DNA of 64,000 nucleotides. Source: Gonocerus acuteangulatus (lineage: Eukaryota > Arthropoda > Insecta > Hemiptera > Coreidae). The stretch spans positions 22,560,258 through 22,624,257 of the forward strand of contig OX328128.1 of assembly GCA_946811695.1 (NCBI GenBank). Direction: 5' to 3'. Position 1 is the first letter of the stretch. Every line of letters starts with the position of its first letter. A program made the translations under genes and the position numbers. The notes beneath the pieces are model-generated. The model searched no databases. It was not told the DNA's origin and saw only the letters and a program-made list of their open reading frames with translations. Shown here piece after piece: positions 25,368 to 36,934 of the stretch.

Positions 25368-27524
25368 ATGTCACGACAGTGTATAAATAAGCCTGATTCC
25401 TTTTGCTATGTTTGTGGTGAAGTCACATTCAAGTCCACTCAGAAACCTCTGACTCCGCTGGTGAAGAAGGCATACGAGTTATACTTTGGATGTAAAGTAA
25501 GTGATCAGGACAAATCCTGGGCTCCTAAAATATGCTGTAGTTAATGCTCACGTTCTCTGACTGGTTGGCTAAATGGGACACATAAGTCAATGCCATTAGC
25601 AGTTCCTATGATATGGCGAGAACCTACAAATCACGTGACCGATTGCTATTTTTGCATGACCACAATCAAAGGTTTCTCGTTCAAGGGCAAAGAGAAAATT
25701 GTTTATCCCAACATCCCCTCTGCCATGAGACCAGCTCCACATGATGCCTCCATGCCCATCCCACCAAATCCGAGTAAGTTCCGTCTTAGTTCTGAGGAGT
25801 GCAGCGATTCTGAAAGCGTTTCACCTCAACCTGGAACCAGTCAACAAGAAGAAATTTCAAGTTCGTCCAGCCCCTCTGAAACTCAACCACAGCTCATAAA
25901 TCAGAGGTGATTGAATGATCTTGTTCGTGATTTAGATCTCCCAAAATCAAAAGCTCAGCTGCTTGGGTCAAGGTTGCAACAATGGAATCTCTTGGAAGGA
26001 GGCGTGAATATATCTTTCTTCAGAAAACGGGAATCAGGAGTTCTATGCTTTTTCTCGATGGAAGAAAATCTTGTATTTTGCAATGATGTATTTCATTTGC
26101 TCCAGGAACTTGATCTGCCAACCAATCCAGAGGAATGGAGACTATTCATTGACAGCTCCAAGTTTAGTTTAAAAGGAGTACTCCTTCATAATGGAAACAA
26201 ACATAATAATACCAAACAGGTGAAGAATAACCCTTCAAAAATTTTTCAAACTTTACATTTATTCCTCCATCACAACGTTTCGGACACACAGGTCCATCCT
26301 CAGGCAATCATGTCCTGTTCATTACTATAGTTACACTAAAACAGTCATGCAATAAATAAACATGATTCCTGTAAGGAACCAAGTCAAATTACACCTACAT
26401 CAATTAAACACTCATTATCACAGCCATATTAGACTTTATTCTAATATAAAGTCTAATATGGCCGTGATAATGAGTGTTTAATTGATGTAGGTGTAATTTG
26501 ACTTGGTTCCTTACAGGAATCATGTTTATTTATTGCATGACTGTTTTAGTGTAACTATAGTAATGAACAGGACATGATTGCCTGAGGATGGACCTGTGTG
26601 TCCGAAACGTTGTGATGGAGGAATAAATGTAAAGTTTGAAAAATTTTTGAAGGGTTATTCTTCACCTGTTTGGTATTATTAATTGATACCCTTCATTTAG
26701 TAATCGTGGAAACAAACATCCATCTATCCCAGTAGCTCATTCGGTCCACATGAAAGAAACCTATGACAACATGAAGATACTTCTACAAAAAATCAAGTAC
26801 CATGAGTACAAATGGCGCATTTGTGCAGATCTTAAAGTGGTAGCCATGCTTACAGGACTCCAAGGAGGTTACACTAAATTGTATTGTTTTTTGTGCGAGT
26901 GGGACAGCAGAAAAAGAGGAGACCATTATGTCGTAAAAAAATGGCCAGAGCGTAAGGAAAAAGTAGGTGAAAAAAATATTACCAATCCTCCATTAGTGGA
27001 CAAAAACCAAATAATTTTACCCCCACTCCACATAAAATTGGGGCTAATGAAAAACTTCGTAAAAGCGATGGACAAGGAAGGAGAAGGTTTCATGTACTTA
27101 AAACAAAAATTTCCGCATCTCAGCGATGCTAAGATAAAGGAGGGAATTTTCGTAGGACCCCAAATTCGACATCTACTCAAGGACCTCACTTTTGAAGCAA
27201 AGTTAAATACTACTGAGAAAAAGGCTTGGATTGCTTTTCGAGAGGTATGTGCTAAGTTTTTGGGAAACGAAAAATCTAGAGACAACCGAAAAATAGTCCA
27301 AGAACTGCTTACTTCATATAAAACATTGGGATGTTAAAGACTTTTTCGCCCCAAATTTGGGTGCAGTTTCGGACGAACATGGAGAACGATTCCACCAAGA
27401 CATATCCAGAATGGAAAAAAGATATACTGGCAAATGGAATGAGAAGATGCTGGCGGATTACTGCTGGACACTGCAGCGGGAGACAGAGGAGGAAGAGTAC
27501 AAAAGAAAAAAAAATACTCATTGA
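25368..27524 (+). pseudogene. Conserved uncharacterised arthropod repeat ORF, decayed
   Basis: Starts M-S-R-Q-C-I-N-K-P-D-S-F-C-Y-V-C-G-E and continues through CDYCFCMTTIKGFS-type Cys motifs (actual: TDCYFCMTTIKGFSFKGKE), FIDSSKFSLKGVLLHNGNKH, YCFLCEWDSRKRGDHYV, LPPLHIKLGLMKNFVKAMD and AVSDEHGERFHQDIS. I remember this protein as multicopy in arthropod genomes with no assigned function. Cys pairs suggest zinc binding. Breaks: a stop after the first 60 or so codons, one stop/frameshift near 25909, a 502-bp insertion at 26205-26706, and a deletion near 27337 that removes part of the conserved region. It ends at TGA 27522-27524. Probably carried by a DNA transposon. Confidence 0.65.
26205..26680. 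repeat. Long palindrome 2 (238-bp arms), 13-bp TSD
   Basis: The sequence is almost perfectly self-complementary around 26442.5 (loop TTCTAA). The insertion 26205-26706 is bracketed by TGGAAACAAACAT at 26192-26204 and 26707-26719, and it interrupts the conserved ORF exactly between N-K-H and the following P-S-I. Each arm carries CTGAGGA-T-GGAC-CTGTGT-GTCC-GAAAC (right arm 26582-26608). It is therefore a mobile unit that inserted as a palindrome; Penelope-like retroelement relatives are the best guess. Confidence 0.8.
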
Positions 27525-28494
27525 CGATGTGTGTATATTTTTTGAGTTGTGTCATATCTAGTATTATACCTGATAGCATGCAGGATTCAATTAATTATAT
27601 TTTACCGTTGAAAAAGAAAAAAAAATCTGTTATAATAAAGACAATAATTTTCAAATACAATTTTTCATTTTTTCCAAGTTTCTCCTCTTTTCTCTCAAAA
27701 TCCGAGGGTGATAGAATTTTTCTGAGTTCAGATTCGGACTCAGCACACCTGAAAACATGAGAAACAGGCAAAATTGTTCAAGGGAGGGCAGAAAAGTTTT
27801 TTTTTGCAGAACAGTGTAATTAGAATAACTCGAACTTATTGATGACTTTACATCATTATGTAATCATATACATATATAAAATCTCTTAGGCTTCACAGTT
27901 CGGAAGTAACGAGTTCCAAACTGTCAATTAAAGAAGAGTGAATTGTTCAGAAATAGTAATTTTCTTTCCAGTGTTGCCTAGGTGGAGATTAGCAAGCTAA
28001 AAAAAACTTTCTTCTTTTTTTGCGAAAAGTTTTTCTTTTGCGAACAAAACTTTTCAGTTTTAACCTTTGTATGTTTATCTAAATTATAGCCGTATATTCT
28101 CAAGATTTGGACAAGTAATATCATATAAGATCAATTTTATTAATTTCTGATGAAAATGTAGAGCAACACTGAGCTCCTAGAAGCCATTAACCATTATCCT
28201 TTTTTTTAAGTTTGGTTTGTTTATCTAATTTCCAAAACTTTTTAGTTTTAGTAAAATATTTGTGTTTACCTAAATTATAGCCTTATATTCTTAGAATTTT
28301 GACTAATATATATTAATAAGTAATTTAAAATATTAACTTTTTTGATCTTACAGTCACCATTTTCTTTCCAGTGTTGCCTAGGTGGAGATTAGCAAGCCAA
28401 CACAATTTTTTTTAATTTAATTTTTCTAGGCATTCACTTGGACTTACTCTTAGGTCGTAATTAAATATCTCTCAAAACTACAGAGTGAACTTAC
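27525..28494. other. Intron 6 sequence with a duplicated 45-bp segment
   Basis: No gene. TTCTTTCCAGTGTTGCCTAG and the following GTGGAGATTAGCAAGC occur at about 27960-27997 and again at 28361-28398, bracketing roughly 400 bp. This suggests a small duplication or the two ends of an unrecognised element. 27525-27800 is the 3' part of the decayed ORF-bearing element. Confidence 0.4.
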
Positions 28495-28648
28495 GAAGAG
28501 AACGCATAAGGCCTTCAGCTGAAGTTGTTCCCATGAGGAAAGGAACCGGGTGATGAACCCAATCACTAATTGGAGCAACGAGAAATGAACCAGGCCTTGG
28601 GGCTTCGAGAACAGGCCCAAAAGTCCTAAATGGATCATCTTGAAACAC
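28495..28648 (-). CDS. Carboxylesterase exon 6
   Basis: Acceptor TTTTTTAG before GTGTTTCAAG at 28648; donor GTAAGT from 28494. Phase 0 in, phase 1 out. Encodes residues 279-329: VFQDDPFRTFGPVLEAPRPG, typical of the strand before the acyl-pocket loop, and PFLMGTTSAEGLM, in which E323 is the expected acidic member of the Ser-Glu-His triad. The following intron (5020-28494) hosts the BEL, MITE and Polinton. Confidence 0.9.
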
Positions 28649-29392
28649 CTAAAAAATATTTGAAATATATTTAAAAATGACATATTTAATTTAAAAAAAT
28701 TAAGTTATGAGCGGAGAAACAAAATATAGTAATGTGATGCTTGGAATACGACCAATTTTATTGTAGGAAGAATATTTTTTTTTATTTATTTTTAGTAGCC
28801 TTGATTCTAGAAAACGAATCATACTCTCCAATGCAAAATTTATACTGAAGTTTCAAACTATAAAATTCATGTATGCAATTTTCAGTTCTAGCATATTCTT
28901 CTAACATCTGCAGTTTTGGTCACATTGCAACAAAACTTTATGAATAGCTAGAAACTAATGACTGAGGCTCGTCGAACACTGAAGAAACTTTTTTCATGAA
29001 ACTGGTTTTGTGAAACATGAAACTGAAGGCGCTTGCAACAGATAGATAGACAACCATAGGTTGGTGCATACAGCATTTCATGAATCTTAAGTTTCATTTA
29101 TTTCAAGAAAAGGGGTTTCAAGAAATTCATTACATCAGTTTCCTGTTGCTTCAGTTTCACGTTTCATTTTCAACAATTCAAAATTTTTCATAGTTTTTAT
29201 TTTACGGAAAAGAGAGCAATAATAGTTTCAGCAGAGCACTACCAAGGGAGGACACAAGATCACAACATTAGGGCCCAATTTAGAATAATGGTTTCAGACG
29301 TACACTTTGCAAATGGTAATTTGTAAAAAGGAATGATCTTATTGTTATAAGTAATCAATGGTAAATTATTTTAATGTCCAAATAGTACTTAC
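28649..29392. other. Intron 5, no feature seen
   Basis: AT-rich; no convincing coding, RNA or boundary signal. Confidence 0.4.
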
Positions 29393-29586
29393 TGCAAATT
29401 GTTCAAGATTGGCTATGATCTGCTTAGCATTCTTCTTCAAGGCACATTCTATACCTTCGTTTGGACTAGTAGGACAGCCAAGTAGTGTCATCATCTTCTC
29501 AGCTCTGGATCTTCCAGTACCCGGAGGCGATAATGCCCAAATAGCATAGCTTGTTCCGCTCTCCGCGATAGCTCGATGGAACAGTC
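29393..29586 (-). CDS. Carboxylesterase exon 5
   Basis: Acceptor TTTTTCAG before GACTGTTCC at 29586; donor GTAAGTAC from 29392. Completes the split Gly codon from exon 4 and ends in phase 0. Residues 214-278: G-L-F-H-R-A-I-A-E-S-G-T-S-Y-A-I-W-A-L-S-P-P, then LLGCPTSPNEGIECALKKN. GLFxRAIxxSGs and the GCP...ECL segments are strongly conserved after the nucleophile in type-B esterases. Confidence 0.92.
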
Positions 29587-30127
29587 CTGAAAAATACTCA
29601 ATTTGAATTAACTTTGTTGCCAATTAGATTATAGCTTATCTGGAATTCACCTCACAAACACATATAAACAAAAGTGTAAAACAATTAGAATTTTAGTTTT
29701 GAGTATTTCTAAAAGACAGATTGAGTTGAAATCTTTTTTCCCTTGATTGATATTCAACCAAACTAAGATTTATATATATATATATATATTGTAATGATTA
29801 ATTATATATAAATAAATACATCTATGCGTATCTGGATTGTCGACATTAAGAGCACATTGTATATTATAATTAAGCTCTACGAGTTGAGTTTCAATTTTTA
29901 AATATTCACTTTTATTCATTTCCTCCATTTTGTTTTTCAATTCTGATAAAAACTTATGATATTTTCCTATACACGAGGATGTATCTCATTATCCATTTCC
30001 TGAGTTCAATTCCGTTATCTAATACGATTTCCGACATACGCGCTAGGAGATCCTGGAACGAGCTGCCGCCATTTCTAAACAATCGATTTTCAATCGGATC
30101 ATTCATTATTTACTTTTTGCACTTTCC
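29587..30127. other. Intron 4 proximal part with (TA)n
   Basis: No gene. A short (TA) run lies at about 29769-29789, followed by TTGTAATGATTAATTATATA, whose TGTAATGAT start is mirrored by ATCATTACA near 32268-32278. This hints that 29791-32278 may be one composite element. Confidence 0.35.
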
Positions 30128-30247
30128 TCCGAAGGAAAGTAGCTATTGAGGTTGGACTCATGACGGAATTTTTGAAAAATTTCTTCAAATCTTTATCGAT
30201 CCTACCTAGTAGACACCGAAAATGACCCCCGTTAAAATTTATATACA

Positions 30248-30292
<45 letters not shown>

Positions 30293-31040
30293 CTGTTAAC
30301 ACGATAGCGGCCAGAGTTTTTGTTTTTTCGTCACGAAACTTGGTATATAGCATTCAATTAGCAAACGATTGAACGAGTTCGTTAACCACCAAAATCGGTC
30401 CACCGGAAGGGGGGGGTTTACCCCGAACCCAAAACACTAATTTGACCATTTCAGCCGTAATATTTGTTATATTACAACGAAACTTGGTATTCGTACTGGT
30501 AATATAGAGAGAAAAGTGAGATATAAAAATAAACTAAATCGGTTCATACGGAGGGGGGGTTTACTCCGGACCCAAATTACTAATATACTCATACCGGTCG
30601 TAATTTCTGCTGTATTGTAACGAAACGCGGTATACGTCGTGGGTAACTCATGAGAAAGAAGTGTTGTAAAAATGAGCGGAATCGGTCAATCGGAAAGGGG
30701 CGTTTACTTTGTAATATACTTCAATAGAAAAGCCAGCCAGACATAGGTTCACAAAGGCGCCGCAAGGAGCGCTAGAGGGACTGTATCCGGTTCCTGCGTT
30801 AGATCAAAATACGATAATATGAGGATTTTGTATTTATTACGTAGTGTAGTAGGTACCATGTGTAAACATAACTCTGGAAGCAAATTAATAATTTATCAGT
30901 TACTCATTACAAAATTAAAAGAGAACTATTCATGTTTTTTTATTTTTATTTATGTAGGATATTTTAAGGAAATTGTTCTGGAAAGCAGTCTACACTACCC
31001 AAATTCTGAGGAAAGTGCTTAGTTATGCAGCTACTGCGTG
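30128..31040. repeat. Helitron-like TA-rich repeat, copy 1
   Basis: Starts with the hairpin CACTTTCCTCCGAAGGAAAGT (two strings: ACTTTCCT / AGGAAAGT), then CTAGTAGACACCGAAAATGA, (TA)n at about 30248-30286, then units of 120-150 bp containing ACCGATTTnGTT, CCCCCC/GGGGGG tracts and AAGTTTCGT-type words. The same order, partly reversed, recurs at 49125-52150, 53200-53370 and 60091-60940. It ends at AAAGTGCTTAGTTATGCAGC. Non-autonomous; class uncertain (Helitron-like is inference). Confidence 0.5.
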
Positions 31041-31104
31041 ACGGACGTTTTATTATTTTATTTAAAATTTAGTGTTATTAGGGTATTTATTTAATGTTTT
31101 TTCT

Positions 31105-31500
31105 TTCAGTTCACTCGACCGACAAGTTGGGCGCCATTTAATGTTATGATTTATTTATAGGGCGAGCAATTATTAAGGGATTTTTATTTTAGAACGCCCC
31201 ACGTTGGGTGCCATTTAATTATAATGATTAATTATATATAGATAAATTAATTAAGATAATTTTATTATATAACCCCCACGTTGGGCGCCATTTAATTGTA
31301 AGATATTTTATTTAGAGAGCATTTAATTTATTAGGCCACACACTGGTTAAGCCATTTAATGTTATGATTAATTATATATAGAGAAATAATTAAATAGGTT
31401 TTATTAAAGAACACGCCACGTTGGGTTGCCAATTTAAATATAATGATTAATTATAAGAGAGAAATTAATTTTCTAATTAATTAATTAATATTTATTTTAA
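31105..31500 (-). repeat. Tandem array of tRNA-Lys PBS-like units
   Basis: On the minus strand TGGCGCCCAACGTGGG-like words recur at about 31125, 31205, 31275, 31350 (degenerate) and 31425. Each is preceded by a TAATCATTA/ATTAAA segment resembling an LTR end. TGGCGCCCAACGTGGG is the primer-binding site complementary to tRNA-Lys used by many gypsy/errantivirus-type retroelements. Normally there is one per element; here about five units of 70-90 bp are repeated. Confidence 0.5.
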
Positions 31501-32283
31501 TTTTATTATAATTAATATTTATTTTAAAATGACTTAATTTATTTGGTCACGACTATCAATAAGCACCTCAATCTCAGGGTATAAATGGTTCCGAGTGACT
31601 AAAAAGAAAATAAGTATGTATTCTTAAACTGTTCTGACATACAACCATCCATTTAAATGTCTCACCAAACAATACAATAAATCAACACATATCCACAAGA
31701 AATAAGTCTTACCTTTTATTGAGTTGAGTCTTCGAAAAAAGTCAAAGTTCTTCACTTCAGTATTCGCACCAAGCAATAGTTTCTTCCTCAGCAGGACATA
31801 CAACGGATACGTCTTCAATATCACTACTCTCATTTACACCGGACTACAAACACCTATATTCAAAACCTTTGAACATAATAAATATTCACGCACTAAGCTA
31901 CCATATAAGAGTACTCGGGAAGACGCCGCACCAGAGAGAGGAAAGAGTAGACTATGTACTCGATAAGATGCGGTATGAGAGTTTCTAGCGGGAAGCAGTC
32001 GATGCTTTCTCCCACTACATTCTGTATCTTGTCGGTTTATATTTCTATTTAGGTATTAGTTATTGTCCTGTAATAAAATTTATTAATTTATTGTTTGCTT
32101 GTATGAACATTTATTTTATAACCATCATATGCCAGTACATTCCAGAAATACTACTAATTTAGATCTCATATAATGCGATGTTCTCAGAAATTGGGGATTA
32201 TAGTTTGCGCGGGCTTTTCAAGCTCTCAATGGCTATTTTGAATTTAAAAAGGTTCTCGTGAATGTAATATATCATTACAATAT
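31501..32283. other. Intronic repeat, possible LTR-like segment
   Basis: No gene. A GGGTATAAATGG box at about 31578-31589 and AATAAA near 32072 on the plus strand, with an end ATCATTACAATAT near 32268, resemble LTR signals but no coding remnant supports it. Confidence 0.3.
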
Positions 32284-32629
32284 ATATATATATATATATA
32301 TAATATACTCTATTCTTGCAGATGATCCAATAAATTTCTTAATAGTTTTCAGATCTTTGGAGGCTTAGGGTCGGTAAAGCAGTAGTATTTTAAATTATTA
32401 TTAAGGTATTACGACTTATTATATTTATTGGAAAAATTTGAATGTACAAAAAAAAAAAAAAAATAATCTAATTGTAGAAGTGCCCTTGAAGAGGTGCGAG
32501 GAAAAGGCATGAAACATTTAGGGCGTAAATAATAAATAAAGTAGTGTAATAAAAAAGGCTACTGTTTAACTGACCCTAAGCTTTCAAAGAACTGAAAACG
32601 ATTAAATATTACACACAAACACACATATA

Positions 32630-33673
32630 CAGGGTGTCCCAGTATATGTGTCCACCCCCTTTTCCTCCTAGAGTTGTTGGAATTTCGAAATGAAACTTGG
32701 TAGGTCTTAGTTATGTTGCATGAGGTTACTTTTGAAGGTTTAGTTGACTTTGTAACATTCTCCAGTTTTTCTCCAGCACATCTACTAACTCTTGATTTTC
32801 CAATGGCGGCAGGTATTTTTTATGACGAATTCTGATAGAAAATTTAATTTTAAGACACACCGTTTGCGCGTAAAACGCAAAAAACTGAAAAATATCGCCC
32901 TTTTGTAGACAAATTCCTATTTATCACTGAAACCAAGCCTTGTACGTAAAAACACCTCAATGTAAACGTTGTAGCCTATTAATTTTCCTTTCAGATAATA
33001 CCAAGATCAAAGTTGTAGATTAAATATTTAACGGGGTATTATGAATGAAAACAAAGGCAAATTTTTTTTTTTAGTTTTATGATATAATAATTTCATATGG
33101 AAAAATAAATTTATTCTGTTCTGTTTTATAATAATTTTTATATACTTTTTTCATAAAGTAAATAAGTACTTTTTTTTATTGTTTATGTCAGCTACTTTTT
33201 TTTCTATTCATATCGATTTTCTGAATTGTTACTTTTTAAAACTTTTAAGGTATATTTTTCATTCATAATATCCCGTTAAATATTAAACCTACAACTTTGA
33301 TCTTGGTATCACCTGAAAGGAAAATTAATAGGCTACAACGTTTGTATCGAGGTGTTTTTACGTAAAAGGCTTGGTTTCGATATTTTTCAGTTTTTTGCGT
33401 TTTACGCGCAAACGGTGCGTTGGATCAAAAGATGTCTCAGAATAAATTAGTCTTAAAATTAAATTTTCTATCAGAATTCGTCATAACAAATACCTGCCGC
33501 CATTAGAAAATCAAGAGTTAGATGCGCTGGAGAAAAACTGGAGAATGTTACTAAGTCAACTAAACCTTTAAAAGAAACCTCATGCAACATAACTAAGACC
33601 TACCAAGTTTCATTTCGAAATTCCAACAACTCTAGGAGGAAAAGGGGGTGGACACATATACTGGGACACCCTG
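32630..33673. mobile_element. Long-TIR mariner/Tc1-type MITE, TA target site
   Basis: Begins CAGGGTGTCCCAGTATATGT and ends with its inverse, each flanked by TA. The TIRs extend about 400 bp and share CACCCCCTTTTCCTCC, GTTTGCGCGTAAAACGC and GATCAAAGTTGTAG. Small reciprocal indels (for example extra sequence near 32905-32935 in the left arm and 33420-33450 in the right) separate the arms. No transposase. It lies in intron 4 and folds into a very long hairpin. Confidence 0.8.
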
Positions 33674-33716
33674 TATATATACACGTTTTTTTATGTGTAT
33701 ACGTTGTTTGTTTTAA

Positions 33717-33783
<67 letters not shown>

Positions 33784-33784
33784 C
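33717..33784. repeat. (TA)n followed by (GA)n microsatellite
   Basis: About 50 nt of TA then AGAGAGAGAG. Simple repeat. Confidence 0.9.
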
Positions 33785-33880
33785 AGTTATAATGCTCATT
33801 ACTTTATTAAATTATTTAGTCGTAACCGGTATCTTATTTATGAAACACTGTTTTTTCTCTTTCTCTATTGTATTATTATT

Positions 33881-34130
33881 CCATATCGTCCCTACCTTGT
33901 CAAACTATCGAATATGAAAATCGGAGCAAATTAGCAAACGAACATATTCGATACATTGACAAAGTAATATATTGCAAAACTGTCTTATCCTGTACTTTAT
34001 TAAAGGCTATTCTAAAGGCGTTAGAGTTCTGTCAATTTGCGACAAGCCGTATCGTCCACAATGCAAGAAAAATGCCTCGATTCTGAAAGCAAGATTTTTC
34101 ATATTCGATAGTTTGACGTGGTAAGGACGG
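33881..34130 (+). mobile_element. MITE family B copy
   Basis: ATCGTCCCTACCTTGTCAAAC at the left pairs with GTTTGACGTGGTAAGGACGG at the right. It is the inverted relative of 3028-3296. It ends about 60 bp from the donor of exon 4. Confidence 0.7.
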
Positions 34131-34175
34131 TATCTATGTACACATTATTTGTGTATGTAAGTAAACTCGCCTCTA

Positions 34176-34385
<210 letters not shown>

Positions 34386-34614
34386 TCAGTAGTACGTATT
34401 TATAGATTTTTAATTAAACTATAAATGAAATGACAGTATAAAGTTTGATATGAGTTATGATTTGAAAGGGCTAGAATTTTTCACTCTTCTTTTTCAGAAG
34501 TTTTTGTTTTTATTAATCAAATTAAAGCATTCGTTTTATCGCAGGCAATAGGTTTTTAAAGTATTTTTTTTTATTTTACAATTTGGAAAGAATAAAAGTA
34601 AGTTCTTATCTTTG

Positions 34615-34850
34615 AGGGGGCGAGGTTAGCTCAGGGGGAGAGCACTGGACTAATAAGCTGGAGGACCTGAGTTCAAATCCCGAGCAAGCACTAAAGATTT
34701 TTTTCTTTTAGTGTCTTCGTTCATAGCTTGAATTCGGCCTCCCTGACCGTGCCTAGGCCAACCCAGCCTTTAATTAATTTATAAATGGGTACCTTGGTGG
34801 TAATGAGTCTAGCAGTCGAAACAGCAAAGGGGAAAATCAGGCCTTTTTAA
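34615..34850 (+). mobile_element. SINE (family B), full-length, tRNA-like head
   Basis: A-box GGTTAGCTCAGGGGGAGAGC and B-box GAGTTCAAATCCC lie at tRNA-like spacing, with CTAATAA at the anticodon position. Body CACTAAAGATTT ... TGTCTTCGTTCAT ... CAACCCAGCCTTTAATTAA ... AATGGGTACC follows. A copy also lies inside the Polinton (7630-7795). The head does not close an acceptor stem, so it is not a tRNA gene. Confidence 0.78.
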
Positions 34851-35086
34851 GACAACATTCTTCTTCTTTTGCCCCACAGACTCATGATCTTATCCAGTTC
34901 ACATAGAACAAGTGTACTAGTCTAGTAATTCCTCCCCCTTTGTTTAATGAGGGCAGAATAGGAAGCGGTGAAAGTTGTTTGTGATCTTTAAATACATGGG
35001 ATGAAGAATCATTTGAAAAAAACAAGAAGAAAAAAGGGTGTTTTGCCCTTTTTGGTGTTTGCTAAATCATGTGAAACCAATGATCC

Positions 35087-35117
<31 letters not shown>

Positions 35118-35504
35118 CAATATGAGAAGACTGATTCCACCAGTATTAAAACTTCATCTCACTTTAAGATTCTTCTTTGGTAGGAATATAACTGAAGTGG
35201 TCGAGCTCACTCCAACTTTATGAAGTCACGAATATTCTCTTTAAAACCTAGTACACACTGAGACTCAAAGTTGCGCAACATTGTTGTGGGACACAGGGCG
35301 CTGTCCCACAACAATTTTGCGCGTCTGTTTCGGGGCTGTCCCGCAACAATGTATCGCGTCCACACTACATAGCCTGTTCCCTGGAACATTTCTCAGGAGC
35401 TGGCCTCTCATGTGTTTATCTATCGTTGTTACTGTTAATTAAAAATCGAAATATGAAAAACCCAAGAAGGTGTTGCTTTTGAAAATTGTTCAGAACCAAC
35501 AATA

Positions 35505-35807
35505 ATGCAAGCAAACACATTGAGACTTGAAGATAGAATGGGATTTGTCAACTTTATAAGAATTAGGCCTCAAGATTTTGAGAATCTTTTGCAAATGCCA
35601 AGGGTGTTTAAAAAAAAAGATACAAACTTTAGAAATTCAATTTCTTCTACCGTAAAACGTGCTACTACTTTAGGGTTCCTTGCAAGTGAAGAATTGTTTA
35701 AAAGTCTTGTGTATAGTTCTAGATTTTCCAAGCAAAGTTTATCTTTATTTGTTCTAGAAGTGTGTGAGGCAATTAAAGTAACGAAAACTTATTGTTTATT
35801 AACATAA
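35505..35807 (+). pseudogene. PIF/Harbinger transposase N-terminal fragment
   Basis: 100 codons: LRLEDRMGFVNFIRIRPQDF, then F-R-N-S-I-S-S-T-V-K-R-A-T-T-L-G-F-L-A-S-E-E-L-F-K-S-L, and SRFSKQSLSLFVLEVCEAI. This matches the N-terminal helix-turn-helix region of Harbinger transposases. It then runs into MITE sequence. The DDE core is absent. Confidence 0.75.
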
Positions 35808-35811
35808 AAGC

Positions 35812-36025
35812 ACGGGCGTATATAATAAATAATTTCGGGGCGGCTGGGAGCATTTGGAGGGGCTGGGAGCATTTAGGAGTTAGGGAACTCCAACAATTTA
35901 GAAGTTAAAATAGTTAACCTACTAAAATGCTATTACACCCAATAAACATTATTTTTTCTAAACTAAGTGATCTTATTTAATTTATTTTTAAGGTTTTTAG
36001 GAGAACCCCCCTTATGTACACCCAT
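35812..36025 (+). mobile_element. GGGCGTATATA MITE (family G), copy 1
   Basis: CACGGGCGTATATAATAAAT at the start and ATGTACACCCAT at the end, with the shared internal words CTATTACACCCAATAAACA and AGTGATCTTATTTAATTTAT. Older and more diverged than the copies at 39099 and 47200. Confidence 0.7.
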
Positions 36026-36229
36026 AATAATATACGCAAATAAAAATATATTTTTAGCGTTGTCTCTCTTTTATGTTTTAATAATAACTAAAATATCTAC
36101 TATTTTGATTTAAAGTTGGATACATATGGTATTAAATTATAATAAGAGCAACATGTGTATTTGTAAGTCCTCTATTAACTTTATTGTCAATTCAGAGGTC
36201 TTTTTTTTACTTTAATTATTTATTCAACA

Positions 36230-36447
36230 GGAGACCCGGTAGCCGTGAGGGTTAAGGCGTGAGCTCTTAACACTCCGTGCCAAAGGTCGTGGGTTCGATT
36301 CCCACTAGGGGCGGTGGCTTTTCTTTCGAAAAAAGAAAAGGCATCACCCCTATCCTGGCTAGAAAAGGGTGGTAACCTATAGATAACCCGTCCTAAAATT
36401 CGTAGTTAATAATAAATGGACGTTAAAATTTAAAATAAAATAAAAAA
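36230..36447 (+). mobile_element. SINE (family A), full-length, 12-bp TSD
   Basis: Same structure as 4586-4799, with head GGTAGCCGTGAGGGTTAAGG and B-box GGGTTCGATTCCC. Flanked by ATTTATTCAACA at 36218-36229 and 36448-36459, a clean LINE-type target duplication. The tail is TAAAATAAAAT-rich. Confidence 0.88.
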
Positions 36448-36934
36448 ATTTATTCAACAAATGTAATATTTGTTCCTTCTTCCGATTTCAACACACGACT
36501 CAGTTTAATCAAATTCATTATTTGACAACTTCAACACAGTACAACAAACACAACTTCAACGTGTCTTATAATCTATAACCTCTTTCATGTATAAACTTTA
36601 TGTAGCCTAGCAACACCTGTTACAATCTTGTAACAAAATATTATGACGTTATTCTAAAAAGTAACTGGCGTGGGTAAAGTAAAAAAGACCCCAATTCAGT
36701 TGTCTACATATTGAGTGAAATTGAACTAGAAGTCCGTAAGGTGGAACTGCCGGGGGCTGATTCTAGACTTGGGGCTGCTCCGGAACACGTCCACATTTCG
36801 AAATAATTAAATTTAAGTCCGTACGGGAAACTGTCGGGGGCTGACTGTGGATTTGAGAATGTTCCGGAACACGTCCACACATTGTTGCGCGACAATGTAT
36901 CACAGAGTCCCGACCCAGCGGGACTCAGATTCTT

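Noticed and set aside
26582..26608. Canonical, certainly active hammerhead ribozyme
   Set aside because: An unpaired nucleotide separates CUGANGA from stem II and stems I/III were not established by eye; kept only as a hammerhead-like finding.
34615..34690. tRNA gene (A and B boxes, AAT anticodon position)
   Set aside because: No closing acceptor stem; the same head is attached to a repeated SINE body here and at 7630.
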